Shown: positions 48,889-48,911 of the stretch, piece after piece
Layout of the letters: each line of letters starts with the position of its first letter
Numbering within the stretch: position 1 is the first letter of the stretch
DNA from: Lachnospiraceae bacterium
GTDB taxonomy: Bacteria > Bacillota > Clostridia > Lachnospirales > Lachnospiraceae
Direction of reading: 5' to 3'
NCBI GenBank assembly: GCA_021203305.1
Contig: JAJQBK010000055.1
Coordinates: 1 to 48,911, forward strand
Length of the DNA stretch: 48,911 nucleotides
Translations under genes and position numbers: made by a program
The notes under the pieces: generated by a model
What the model saw: the letters and a program-made list of their open reading frames with translations, nothing else
What the model was told of the DNA's origin: nothing
Databases searched by the model: none

Positions 48889-48911
48889 TGGGTCGTAATA
48901 AAAAATGGGGC
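48889..48911 (+). CDS. Start of an unidentified gene, cut by the window edge
   Basis: ATG at 48889 with AGAGGAG 7 nt upstream and a consensus promoter; only MGRNKKW and part of the next codon lie in the window. Product cannot be named. Confidence 0.55.

Overview
The window is about 49 kb from a low-to-mid GC Gram-positive anaerobe, most likely a Lachnospiraceae-type member of the Clostridia. Support: a Firmicutes-style rpmG-secE-nusG-rplKAJL cluster with an L10 leader, many near-consensus sigma-A promoters (TTGACA-17-TATAAT type), strong GGAGG ribosome binding sites, and families typical of gut Clostridia (EFR1-type flavodoxin/ferredoxin proteins, Rrf2 regulator, HXXEE protein, RecD2, AbiE). 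No rRNA, tRNA, CRISPR array or intact transposase was recognised.

Layout. 1-3490 (minus): rplL (cut by the left edge), rplJ with its own promoter and attenuator leader, rplA, rplK, nusG, secE, rpmG. 3639-5280: a polytopic GT-C-like membrane protein broken by a one-base homopolymer shift. 5474-11152: SAM hydroxide adenosyltransferase (plus), then GH2 glycosidase, class-3-like aldehyde dehydrogenase and iron-type alcohol dehydrogenase (minus). 11502-21479: a redox/regulator region with a divergent sirtuin, Rrf2 regulator, nitroreductase, SDR, EFR1 protein, HD protein, DUF2798 protein, LysR regulator with a truncated second copy, a flavodoxin lipoprotein with an aldo/keto-reductase-like tail, and an alpha/beta hydrolase. 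21460-26190: accessory, partly decayed DNA with a frameshifted Cys-rich small protein, an XRE regulator, an intact AbiEi/AbiEii pair with a large palindromic operator, a zinc-ribbon protein and what reads as a type III toxin-antitoxin remnant (tandem pseudoknot-forming RNA repeats followed by the first ~31 codons of a ToxN/AbiQ-like toxin). 26205-32367: broken MATE pump, HXXEE protein, TetR regulator, long EFR1 protein, second SDR copy, cytidylate-kinase-like protein. 32500-40855: TetR regulator divergent from a radical SAM / heterodimeric ABC exporter / HEAT / groES-groEL run. 41289-48767: second EFR1-HD copy, HAD phosphatase, PlsY with an amber stop, SDR, RecD2 with a DUF4186-like tail, a small conserved protein and a histidine phosphatase. 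A new gene starts at 48889.

The right three quarters is dominated by local duplication and decay. EFR1-HD occurs twice, SDR plus an EFR1 tail occurs twice, the 94/95-aa protein plus the phosphatase 3' end occurs twice, and several gene tails survive as stubs. Regulatory DNA is also repeated. One extended -10 promoter with a fixed upstream motif drives nitroreductase, SDR1 and SDR2. A second motif is shared by the sirtuin and alcohol dehydrogenase promoters next to the Rrf2 gene. A terminator-linked 3' element follows three unrelated genes. Coordinates of short sites and residue counts were made by hand; no alignment or database search was possible.
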